This document shows positions 18,987 to 29,320 of a stretch of DNA of 64,000 nt, piece by piece. The stretch is from Ricordea florida (taxonomy: Eukaryota > Cnidaria > Anthozoa > Corallimorpharia > Ricordeidae). A model generated the notes under the pieces. The model was not told the origin of the DNA. It did no database searches and was given only the letters and a program-made list of their open reading frames with translations. The stretch lies in contig OX453272.1 in the NCBI GenBank assembly GCA_949710005.1, forward strand, positions 15,525,494-15,589,493, in the 5' to 3' direction. Each line of letters opens with the position of its first letter. Position 1 is the stretch's first letter. A program made the translations under genes and the position numbers.

Positions 18987-19511
18987 ATGGGTATCAGTCA
19001 CATTGTTTCATTTATAGACAATGTTACGAAGTTCATGAAGTCCAATTTGTACTTCATTGCTGGTAGGCTTCGCTCGTTCATTTGTCAATCGCAGCGACAT
19101 GCGAAGTCGAATGAATCTCAACACGAGACACAAGTGGAGGAATTGCTGACAAACTCTGAAGATACTGATAATTATGGTGATCAGACGAATGAGCAAGTAG
19201 TGCAGGTGAATGAAAAAATAATGTGCAGATCTCATTTTGACAACTTTATGAACTCGGGTCCACAAAGCATTGCAAATAAAAAGGCAAGGGACAGAGCAGT
19301 ATCAAGAATCCCAACAACAGTACTAAAGCGTGTTATGGAAAAGAGCAAAAAAGTAAGAACTATATTACGCAAATATTTTCAAAAATCAGTTCCAAAATCA
19401 TCAACACTTCACAAGTATTTTAATCGAAAAAGCATTGTGTATTGCAGGTTGATTGATGAAAGGTGTTTAAACAGAAATATTAAACTTGCTAGAATGAAAA
19501 CAAATTTTTAA
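18987..19511 (+). CDS. upstream ORF of the Helitron, unknown
   Basis: A 174-codon frame that ends 56 bases before the OTU-containing frame. It is polar, with many Asn, Glu and Lys and a basic C-terminus (RKYFQKSVPKSSTLHKYFNRK). No motif is recognised. By position it may be the N-terminal part or an upstream exon of the Helitron protein. It could also be a fragment of an unrelated gene. Confidence 0.35.
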   Translation: MGISHIVSFIDNVTKFMKSNLYFIAGRLRSFICQSQRHAKSNESQHETQVEELLTNSEDTDNYGDQTNEQVVQVNEKIMCRSHFDNFMNSGPQSIANKKARDRAVSRIPTTVLKRVMEKSKKVRTILRKYFQKSVPKSSTLHKYFNRKSIVYCRLIDERCLNRNIKLARMKTNF

Positions 19512-19566
19512 TCAATCTACGAGATACTGCTCGAGCAAAGAACAATCATGGTTCTACTTAGTTTTT

Positions 19567-20325
19567 GTGCAAGTAAGATCACCCAAACACAAGAAGGTGC
19601 ATGTTGCTTGTCTTGGAACCAACAGCTATGGTTTACAGAAATTGAAGTGCTCTCATATGCAGACACTTTGGGTATCTTGTCGCATTATATCATTAAGTGG
19701 AGACGTAGCTGAGAACCCTGGGCCTTTCAATCAGTGCCATGATAATGTGAATGCAGCATGCTCCTCAAGAGCAAATCCAGTTTCATTATTGGAATTGAGA
19801 TTATCTGAAATGGGTAGATCTGCACTTGACACAGGTGGAGGAGGAAATTGTTTTTTTCGAGCTGTATCACATCAGCTATATGGCACTCCTAATAATCATT
19901 TTTATATACGTACTCTTGGAATTCAGTATCTAGTGCATAATCCTGAGATGTTTATAGAAAGCAATACTGAACATTCTTGGCAAGCTTATTTGAGTAATAT
20001 GTCAAGGCAAGGAACATGGGCAGATGGAATTATTATTCAAGCAGTTGCCAATTCTCTTAATTTGACAATTACCATAGCAGAGTCAAATGCAACTTTTTCT
20101 CCTGTCACAGTTATTTGTCCAGTCAATAACGAAGGAGACTCAGCAAATATTTATATTGGTCACATGGATGAAACTCATTATGTGTCTACAGTACGCGCAT
20201 CAGGAGATCGTAATACAGAAAACTACAACGTTAGCTGGACAAAATATAACAGTGAGAAACAAAATGTATTGGAAACTGTACAGGTAGATAAATTAGAAAA
20301 ACGCAAAGCCTATAAGGGAGAGTAA
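19567..20325 (+). CDS. OTU-type cysteine protease with 2A-like motif, Helitron
   Basis: A 252-codon frame. Residues 45-53 read GDVAENPGP, ending in NPGP like 2A ribosome-skipping peptides; the canonical Glu two positions before the usual x-NPGP is Ala here. From residue 80 an OTU domain follows. LDTGGGGNCFFRAV contains the catalytic Cys95 in the usual D-G-x-C-like setting with one extra Gly, and HMDETHYVS supplies the His at about 204. OTU domains are known accessories of animal Helitron proteins. A 2A-like site would release the OTU part from the peptide before it. The frame stops at 20325; the rest of the Helitron lies in other frames downstream. Confidence 0.72.
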   Translation: MQVRSPKHKKVHVACLGTNSYGLQKLKCSHMQTLWVSCRIISLSGDVAENPGPFNQCHDNVNAACSSRANPVSLLELRLSEMGRSALDTGGGGNCFFRAVSHQLYGTPNNHFYIRTLGIQYLVHNPEMFIESNTEHSWQAYLSNMSRQGTWADGIIIQAVANSLNLTITIAESNATFSPVTVICPVNNEGDSANIYIGHMDETHYVSTVRASGDRNTENYNVSWTKYNSEKQNVLETVQVDKLEKRKAYKGE

Positions 20326-20348
20326 AACTACCAGAAGGTTATAATGAT

Positions 20349-20906
20349 ATGGAACATAGAAATATAGCAGAAAAACGCAAAGCGTCTAAGAGAGTGCACA
20401 TGCAAAATAAACGAGCAAGTGAAGCTTATAGAGAAATGGAAAACAGAAAAAGAGCAAAAATACTGGTGTTTGATGATGATACAGAGTGTAGAGATAAAGA
20501 AGAAAAACGCAAAGCTTCAAAAAGAGAGCACATGCAAAAGAAACGAGCAAATGCAGCTAACAGAAAAACAGAAAATAAAATATCAGACACAGAGACAAAT
20601 GGAAATGCTGATACCACAAAAACAGTGAAACTGTCAGACACTGATGATGATGATACCATTGTTGACACACAATGTATGATAAAACAGTTTCATGATAATA
20701 TCAGATGTGGTCCAGAGTACATTTGCACCTGCTGTGATCAATTATGGTACAGGTCTTCAGTCATAAATTGTCATGTAAGCAATTATAGCAATTGTGAACA
20801 GAATATTGTTCAGTCATGTATTAGTGGATTAAGGGGTGTTGATAATACTGAATGGATTGGATTTGTAACACTTGTCATTCAAATTCAACAGTATGAGTTT
20901 CCCTGA
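20349..20906 (+). pseudogene. Helitron linker region with Lys-rich repeats and Cys cluster
   Basis: The frame begins with two similar basic repeats (EKRKASKRVHMQNKRAS and EKRKASKREHMQKKRAN), then an acidic stretch, then YICTCCDQLWYRSSV, a Cys cluster usual just before the replication region of animal Helitron proteins. Near 20858 the frame changes: the alternative frame there gives ICNTCHSN, the expected second Cys pair. It is therefore a broken piece of the same long protein as the flanking entries. A metal-binding role is inferred. Confidence 0.6.
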
Positions 20907-23900
20907 GAAACCAGAGGTGCTGGATTTGACCCCCTTAGAGGAAAGACTGATATCGCCACGTATCCCATTCATGCAAATCCGAGAACTCCCAAGAGGTGGT
21001 CAGCTGTCTATTCATGGGAACATAGTTAATGTGCCAAGTGATGTGAACTCAACTGTACACAGCCTTCCTAGACCAATCAGAGAGTCAGAGACTATCCCAA
21101 TAAAGCTCAAGAGGCGCCTTAGTTATAAGCATCATTATCAGTTTCAAAATGTTAGGCCTATGAAGGTATTACAGGCAGCAAGATATCTTGTCAGTACTAG
21201 TGATTTGTTTAAAAATGAAGGCATAGAAGTTCAGGATACATGGCCAAACAGCTTTATTTTACAATCTAGTGAAAATGAAGAATGGAACGCGTTTTTTCAT
21301 GACAATGAGAATTCTGCGGAAAGTCATGAAAATACTGAAAAAAAAATTGTAATTCTGCAGATGAAACTAATACTGATCACAATACTTCGAGTTTTGAAAA
21401 CAGTGAAACAGACGATTGGTGTGAAGTTGAAGAACGTCCTTCTAACAGACACTTTATTACAACAACCAGACATAACTGCACAAAATAGCAATAACATTAT
21501 AAGCTTTGCCCCAGGAGAGGGCAACAAACCATAAGGCAAATTTATAGATAAAGATTCAGAATTTCTGTCATTCCCCACAATTTTCTGTGGAAAACAAAGA
21601 GCAGATAATAAAGAAAGAAAAGTTCCTGTTTCATACAGCATAGTAGCTAAGTGGGAATTAAGGTGCCAAGACACAAGAGCTGCACAATCAGTCCCCAATA
21701 TTTTCTATAAGCTGAAAAAGATTCAAATCAAGCAAATTCAGGATACTGCTTGCATTTCTCTTCGAAAGTGCAAAACAAAAGGCACAAGGTACACTGCTGG
21801 TGAGATTAAGAGTGAAAATTCCATTAATAAGCTTGTACATCTTGATGAGGGTTTCAGAGTTTTAAAAAATCTAAGAGGAAGTCCAGCATACTTTCAACGA
21901 TGTAAAAAGGACTTGTTTGCCGAAACAAGGTGGACACATTTGCTTAAAGCTCTGGGTAGAATTGTGGAAAAGAAAGAATACACTGATGAGGATATAAAAA
22001 ACATGACATGGCAACAGAAGTCAAACCTTATTCAAAAAAACCCAATAGCATGTGCAAGAAACTTTGACCACATGGTTCAGCTATTTATTCGTGCTGTCTT
22101 AAAAAGTGATCTGATGCCAATAGGAGAAATAGCTGATTATTTTCACAGAGTTGAATTTCAGCAAAGAGGAAGTCCTCATATTCATGGTTTATTTTGGGTT
22201 AAAGATGCACCACAGTATGATAAAAGTCCTGATGAGGAAGTTGTCAATTTTGTTGATAAATATATTACTTGCCAAAAAGCTGAAACTAGTGACATGAAAG
22301 ATCTTGTCAATTTGCAAATGCACAGACATGCCAAAACATGTAAAAAGATGGGGCACAACGTTTGCAGGATCAAATTTCCTTTGCCACCAATGCAAAGAAC
22401 TATGATTTTAAAGTCTCTCGAGGAAGAAAACACTTTTGATGATGAAAAAAAGAAAAAATATAAAACAAAATGCAGAAAAAATCAATGAACAACTTGACAG
22501 TATGAAGTATGGAGAAGACATCAGTTTTCAACAATTCTTAGACAGATTAGGGTTAACTGAAGAGAGTTACATATTAGCTTTAAGGCACAGTTTAAAGCGT
22601 AGTACTTTGTTTTTAAAGACTGCCATCTGAGATACGAATAAACAATTACAACACTCAATTACTTAAAACATGGCGAGCAAATATGGACATGCAATATGTG
22701 CTAGACCCTTATGCTTGTGAAACATATATCTTGTCCTACATCACAAAAGGCCAGAGAGGCATGAGCAGACTTCTTGAAAAAGCAGCTGATGAAGCAAAGT
22801 GTGGTAATACAGATATTTTTAATAAAGTGAGGCACATAGGAAACAAATTTCTGAATGCTGTGGAAATAAGTGCTCAGGAAGCTGCTTACTTGGTGTTACA
22901 AATACCAATGAGGAGATCTACACGTGAATTTCAATTCATCAATACCTCACATCCAGATGAAAGAACGTTTTTATTAAAGAAATTAGATAAGCTGAAAGGG
23001 TTGACTGATAATTCATCTGACATTGAATCTGATAACCTTATTAAACGATACCAAAGAAGACCAAAAGTGTTAGAAAAACTTTGTTTGGCTGAATTTGCTG
23101 CCTCTTTCAACTGTATTAGAGATAAGCATGCAGATGCTGCTACTGATGAAAAAACATTTACAGGTTCTGATAACTTTTTACCAGAAACTTATTTTGAAGA
23201 CAACACAGATGATGGCCCTCGTAATATACATGACACAAATGAGCAACAAACTGAATCAAATGAGTACCAATTGAATGGAGGCATGAAACTTGTAAAGCGA
23301 AGGAAGCCTAAAATAATTCGTTCTGTGAGATTCCATAAAGATAAGGATCCAGAAAATTATTTTCGAGAACAGCTTATGCTTTATGCCTCATGGCGAAAGG
23401 AGAATACAGATTTGGTTAGAGATTGTAAAAGCTATCAAGAAAGATTTGAACAGCTCAAGGAGGCCATTCTCTGTAACAGACACCATTATGAATATCATAG
23501 CGAAATGTTAGACAACGCTATGGAAGATTTGAAAAATTATGAATGTGATGACGTGTGTAGTAATGTTGCACCAAATGCAGAACATGCTAATGAGCAGGAC
23601 CGTGCAATCAAAGAAAAGCCAAATGAATTGTTGGCTTGCTTTGACCCAGGCAGCAATAAGCAGCATAGCCAGTATGACTTGCTTCATGACATTGGTATTT
23701 TTCCTAGATGTAATGATCAGGAAGACCTTGTTGTAAAGCGCATTTCTGATGATGAATACCGTAAGCTTGTACGCTCACTGAATGAAAAACAAAGGCAATT
23801 CTTTTATCATGTCTTGCACTCAATCAAAACTACTGATGATCCTCTCAGACTATTTCTATCAGGTGGAGCAGGCGTTGGTAAATCAACAGTTACAAATGCA

Positions 23901-25258
23901 TTGTATGAAGCACTAATCAGATATTTGAATAGCATTGCAGGTGAAAATCCTGACGACCTCAAAGTTGTAAAAACAGCTCCTACAGGAAAGGCAGGCTTCA
24001 ATATTAAGGGAAATACATTACATGCTGCATTTATGATACCTGCCAATAAAGGATTTGAATACTGTGCACTGGATAATGACAGACTTAACACAATAAGAAC
24101 AAAATTAAGGAAACTAAGAGTACTATTTATTGATGAGATCTCTATGGTTGGAAGTGGTATGTTCAATTTCCTAAATTTAAGGTTATAACAAATAATGGGA
24201 ACTAAGGAACCATTTGAAGGAATAAGTGTCATAACTGTTGGAGATTTATTCCAATTAAACCCTGTTTTTGACAGATGGATATTTGAAAATCCAAATACAT
24301 GCTATAGTGATTTTGCAAGTAACTTGTGGAAAGAGTTTTTTTACCCTCTTTGAACTAACCGGCAAAAAGATGATAGACAATTTGCTCAGCTGCTAAATCG
24401 TTTGAGAGAAGGAAAGCATCTTGAGGGTGACATAGAAAGTTTAAAGCAGAGACTTCTGTACCTAAAACCAGAAGAAGAAGATTACCCTTTGAATACCACA
24501 CACTTGTTCACTACAAATGCATCAGTAGATCAACACAACAATAACTTGTATTCTCTTTCCATAAGTCATAAACCTCAGGTCAAGGCAATAGATATTGTGG
24601 TGGGAGACATTTCTGATGACCTGAAGAAACAAATGAAAGACAAAATACCAAATGACCCGACAAAAACAATGGGATTATATTCATTAGTCTCTTTAGCCAC
24701 TGATGGAAAATATGATTTAACAACAAATGTTGATGTAACTGATGGCTTAACAAATGGTACAGAATGTGTCATAAAAAGCACAGACTATCGTGTTGAGAAC
24801 TCTAGCAGACCACGTATTATATGGGTTTCATTTCCAGATCTTGACATAGGTAAAAAACAGTGTAGGGAAAATTCAAATTTATATACCAAAAGAAACCTAC
24901 ACAGGAACTGGACCCAAATTCTAGAAGTAACAAGACAATTCAGGATTAACAAGAAAACCCAAGTACAAATTCTTCGCCGCCAATTTCCATTAAGACCTGC
25001 AACTGCCAAAACTATTCACCGTTGTCAAGGTGACACATTAGATGCAGCAGTTGTTGATTTCCCATCATCCACAAGAGAGCATGTGCACTATGTTGGCTTA
25101 AGTCGAGTTTGAAACCTTTCATCTCTGCATATCCTTAACTTAAATGAACAAAAAATAACAGTTAGTGAAAAAGTTGCAAATGAGATGAATAGACTAAGAA
25201 CAGAAGCAAGCCTTCTGCCAGTGGCAACACTAAAAACAGTGGATTCATCACTTACTAA
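20872..25258 (+). pseudogene. Helitron Rep/helicase, multiple stops and frameshifts
   Basis: This is the rolling-circle replicase of a Helitron. The order is a DUF6570-like region (EVLDLTPLEERLISPRIPFM), a Helitron_like_N domain, the HUH motif in QQRGSPHIHGLFWV (about 22165-22200), a Tyr-containing motif YILSYITKGQRG (about 22725), then a Pif1-type helicase with Walker A SGGAGVGKST (about 23862), Walker B VLFIDEISMVG (about 24120) and IHRCQGDTLD near the end. Lesions are an in-frame TAA at 21532-21534, frame changes near 22488 and 22618, and in-frame stops at 24186, 24351 and 25110. No endonuclease domain follows. The coding sequence is cut by a repeat beginning at 25259. Confidence 0.9.
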
Positions 25259-25425
25259 AACTAGAAATACGACTCCCGCAAAAACCTCGCGAAGCTAGTT
25301 TTTTGAAGAAGTCACAATGCTTTTATATTTTATTTTATATTTTATTTTTTATATCAGCGTAGTCCCCATTATTTTATTTGTTATGCTGTGTTTGGTACAT
25401 AATAATATACATGAAAAAATTACTC

Positions 25426-25458
<33 letters not shown>

Positions 25459-27700
25459 TGTAACACCAGTGCAAAAAGTGTAATACCAGTGCAAAATGTG
25501 TAACACCAGTGCAAATTACACATCGACGATTTTTTTTTCGCGATTTCATGCGCAAATATTTTTAAACGAACCGCTTTGAGTTCGTAGCGTTATCAGGTGA
25601 TCTTCATCAGCCAATCAGTAAGTAAAGTGTCAAATCCGCGTCAAATGCTCATTTCCTGTCCACGATGAGATCTTCCGGGACTTCCTCTAGGCAAATTTTT
25701 TCATGTTTATATTATTAATAAGTAACCATACGGTTTTTCTCGTTCAATTTGGTATTAATTTGCACTTGTGAGTTTTTCAAAAAGCTGAAATTGCACTCGC
25801 CGAAGCGGCTCGTGCAATTTCAACTTTTTTGCAAAACTCACTCATGCAAATTAATTCCAAATTGAACTCGAAACCGTATGATTACCTTTACTAATTAGTG
25901 ACACCTGGTGCAAATTACATGATCAGTATACCGGTCAACACAGTGCTTAAAATTGACCTTCATTTAGCTCTTTCACTGCCACTGACATTGCACCAGAGGG
26001 AATAGGAGTAAAATTATTTATTATCTTGACAGGGAATACAGAGTCGATGAAGTACCACAATAATATTCACTTAACACAAATTGAAAATGATTGTAAATCA
26101 TTTGCAGGTGAAATCTTGAAGAGTTGATATGAATGCTTGTGTTTACCACATGTGGTGTAAAAACCTGTTTTTTTTTTAGTTTTATTTTCTTAGTCTCTAC
26201 TGCTTTGTCTTCTTTGTTGTAAATCCCTTTTAAACACTATATGTTCTTTCACCGAGGATGAGTTGAATGCTCCAATTATTTTTTGTTTATGTTTTTTGGT
26301 TATAATTGCATGAGATTCATTGTAAAAAGAATCTTCTGATTAGATATTTTATTGTCTACTGCAGTCATTATTTCATTCCTAGGTAACCACAATTGAGAGC
26401 ATTATGAATAGTGCATGTTTCAATTTGTGTACTCTCTTCAGTTGCAATGGTACCCCCAGTGGTAGATAGAAAAATTCCTCTTCCCTCAAAAGAGATGCCA
26501 TATCAACAGAAGTGTGAGATACAATGTCATTACATAAAAAAAAAAATTGGGGGTAAAATAATTGGATTCTACAAAAACTTTGAATAAAGGTTTGGTAATA
26601 GTGAGTGCCGACTGTATAGTATGTGGTTGTGCTATTTTTAGGTCATATCATAAAAACAATACATGTAAGAAAGAGTTATTGAAACCTAAATATGTTGAAA
26701 AAGATTGCTGCACTATGTACTCCTGTAAAAAAATAATGTGAAATCAACATCAATCAGTCAAAAGTATATACCACATGAAAGTTTAAGTGTGCTGGTACAG
26801 AAACAGGCAAAATATCCATACCCAACAAGAGAAGATTATATTATTTTGAATATATGCAAATTTCTATTATAAAAACTGTAGAAGAAAGATTTAATATAAG
26901 GATGGCATTTCATCGAAAAAGTCATGGCAGCCAGAGGTATTGAACTGTAACCAATGACATATAGTAATGAGAAGCACTATCATTATATTTTTATCATTGT
27001 TATTATCATTACTATTATTTTTACTGGTTTTGATATTATTATTATTACTATTGTTATATTTTTTACGTTAAACATAATATATTTTTATGGGGTGGGATGC
27101 ATGTCCTAACCTTTGTAAAGGTATTGTTACTGTACTACTACAAGCAATACAAAAATCTTCTTAATAGGCTTTCCATCGGAGGTGGTAGTAATCAAAACAG
27201 CTCCAAACAATACCATTTCTTCTTAAAGGCTTAGAATCTAGTGCAGTCATTTGTCTATAAAGTTTGTGTGGAAAATCATTATTGAAAGCATAGGGCGTTT
27301 AAAAAACTTGAAACACTTGTTACTACATACAGCACACTTATGCAATGAATATTTGAGAAAGATCATAAACATTTTGGCATTACAAAATTTATTTTATTCT
27401 TTATAAAGTTTTTCCAACGTAAAACGTTAACTGTATGTTGTAGTTGTTATTAAATATTGATATTTGACATCATAAAAATGAAGTAAACAGCAGAAAGTAA
27501 CAAGGTTAATATCTTAATTACGGCTTGAATTAACATTTCATTTGTGGGAAACGGGCCAGGTTTCTAGATTGCAATATTATCGGGGGGGGGGGGGGGTCCT
27601 TGAACTTTAAGGTAACTGACTGACCCATTGTAAAAACGCTATGAAACTTGTTGTCTATACGTAATATCATTAAAACCTTTCAATCAGAGAATACATATAT
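25259..27700 (-). repeat. ~3 kb Helitron-like repeat, copy D (first part)
   Basis: One of four copies that share the edge CTAG-AAATACGACTCCCGC on the plus strand. On the minus strand the edge is a hairpin (AAAAAC-stem-GTTTTT), 15 bases, then CTAG followed by T, as at Helitron 3' ends. This copy interrupts the tail of the autonomous Helitron. It contains no long reading frame. It is itself interrupted near 27700 and resumes at about 29255 and 32026. Confidence 0.75.
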
Positions 27701-27756
27701 AGTAGTAGGCATCCTTCCGTCTCTTGAGACGATGGGTTGTGCTCAGGTTTGTCCAT

Positions 27757-28386
27757 TTAGTCCCTCCAAGAACAACTTCTGGAGTGACTCAGCAGTCCGA
27801 TCCTTGCATGGCAGTCTCTACCGCAGTTTCCGCACACATAATTAGATGGCGGATTTGGTGCTAGGTTCAGCTGCCTCTCTTTTCTCTTTGCTCTCTTCTC
27901 CTCCAGCTGTTGTCTTCTCCTCTCTTCCCCACTCTTGGCACCCTCTCTCACGGCATGCCTCCAACCACTGCGATCGTCTGCAAGCGATTCCCAGGTGCCT
28001 GGGTCAATTCCTGTCAGTTTTAAATCACGCTTGCAGACATCCTTAAACCGCAAGGCTGGACGTCCTGTTGGTCGACGACCGGAAACCAACTCCCCGTACA
28101 TGATGTCCTTTGGTATGCGACCGTCATCCATCCTGTGTACATGCCCCAGCCATCGCAAGCGACGCTGGCAGAGCAGGAGATGGATACTGAAAGAACCAGC
28201 TTTTTCCAGCACTGCGGTGTTGGTGACCCTGTCCTGCCACTTGATGTTGAGAATTCGTCGCAGACAGCGAATGTGGAAGCTTTCCAGGCGGTTCTCTTGT
28301 CTGGCGTATGTTGTCCAAGATTCACTGCCATACAGCAGGTTGCTAAGCATAACTCGTAACTGCTGTCTTCCGTGTTGTGCTCTCAC
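27757..28386 (-). pseudogene. C-terminal fragment of a LINE reverse-transcriptase protein
   Basis: The frame has LLYGSESWTTYARQENRLES, RRLRWLGHVHRMDDGRIPKD and GRRPTGRPALRFKDVCKRDL. These are typical of the region after the reverse transcriptase in several animal non-LTR elements. It ends with a CGNCGRDCHARIGLLSHSRSC zinc-knuckle or C2H2-like motif. No reverse-transcriptase catalytic box is present, so this is only the 3' end of the ORF. Class within the LINEs was not settled. Confidence 0.75.
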
Positions 28387-28394
28387 CGTTTAGT

Positions 28395-28990
28395 GAGACT
28401 GGAGTGGCCTCTCCAGGGCACAAAAGCCTGGGCAAAGTATATGGAAAACTAGTGTTGCCCAAGAACAGGGTCCCCCTCTCTTCCGCACCGACGAAGTCCA
28501 AGGGAATGCAGGGCATTACATTTGGAGCCGGGTTGGCTGCAGGAGTTGCCAGAAGGGCGACTGATAGTCGGTCCAACTGCCTCAGGGGCTCCACTCCGGA
28601 TTTTTGTAGGGTTTACTTCTTAGCCTTTCTTTCTCTCCGAAAGTATCCACAAGGCAGTGGAGCCATAGTCCAAGGGCCGGGGCACGAGTGCTGGATGGTC
28701 GGGCGATGTTGGACCCAGGGTCTACACGCTCCGGGACTGTCCTGCGCTTCATGACACTTCTTGGGTGTTACATCAGTCTTTTCCTTGACCTAGATGGACT
28801 GCCTGTCAAGGCTTACGAGCTCCATCTGCCCGAATGAGACAGGTAGTACTGGGCTACATTTTACCAGTAGAGATGAGCACAATGGGATCACAGGGTGAGC
28901 CAGCATGGGGCTTGCATTTGCCAGTCCCAGCACGATGCCCCCCGCTTACGCGAAATACCAGGCACACATCCACCTGACCTAGATATATAT
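28395..28990. other. unclassified, probably LINE-associated repeat
   Basis: No supported gene. The sequence is GC-richer than its surroundings and adjoins the LINE fragment. It may be more of that insertion or another repeat. The whole 27.7-29.25 kb block interrupts the ~3 kb repeat. Confidence 0.35.
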
Positions 28991-28997
28991 ATATATA

Positions 28998-29109
28998 GTT
29001 GTTGCGGGAGAAAAAACGCAAACAAACTACAGGTTTATCCCTACAAGCCTATTTCGTGGTTGCCCACTCATCAGGGAATATCCCCTGATGATTTTTCTCC
29101 TGCAACAAC
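28998..29109. repeat. inverted repeat enclosing a hammerhead core
   Basis: GTTGTTGCGGGAGAAAAA near 28998-29015 is nearly the reverse complement of TTTTTCTCCTGCAACAAC near 29092-29109. The intervening ~75 bases include the hammerhead-like core. This resembles the ends of Penelope-type or small retrozyme-like elements. Confidence 0.7.
29052..29074 (-). ncRNA. hammerhead ribozyme core
   Basis: The minus strand reads CTGATGA, then a perfect 4-bp stem GTGG-GCAA-CCAC, then GAAA. These are the invariant parts of the hammerhead ribozyme. Self-cleavage is inferred; helices I and III were not resolved with certainty. Confidence 0.6.
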
Positions 29110-29164
29110 TACTTCGCTCTACATTCATGTATTGAGCACTGTTTTACGATTAACCAACTTTTAC

Positions 29165-29320
<156 letters not shown>

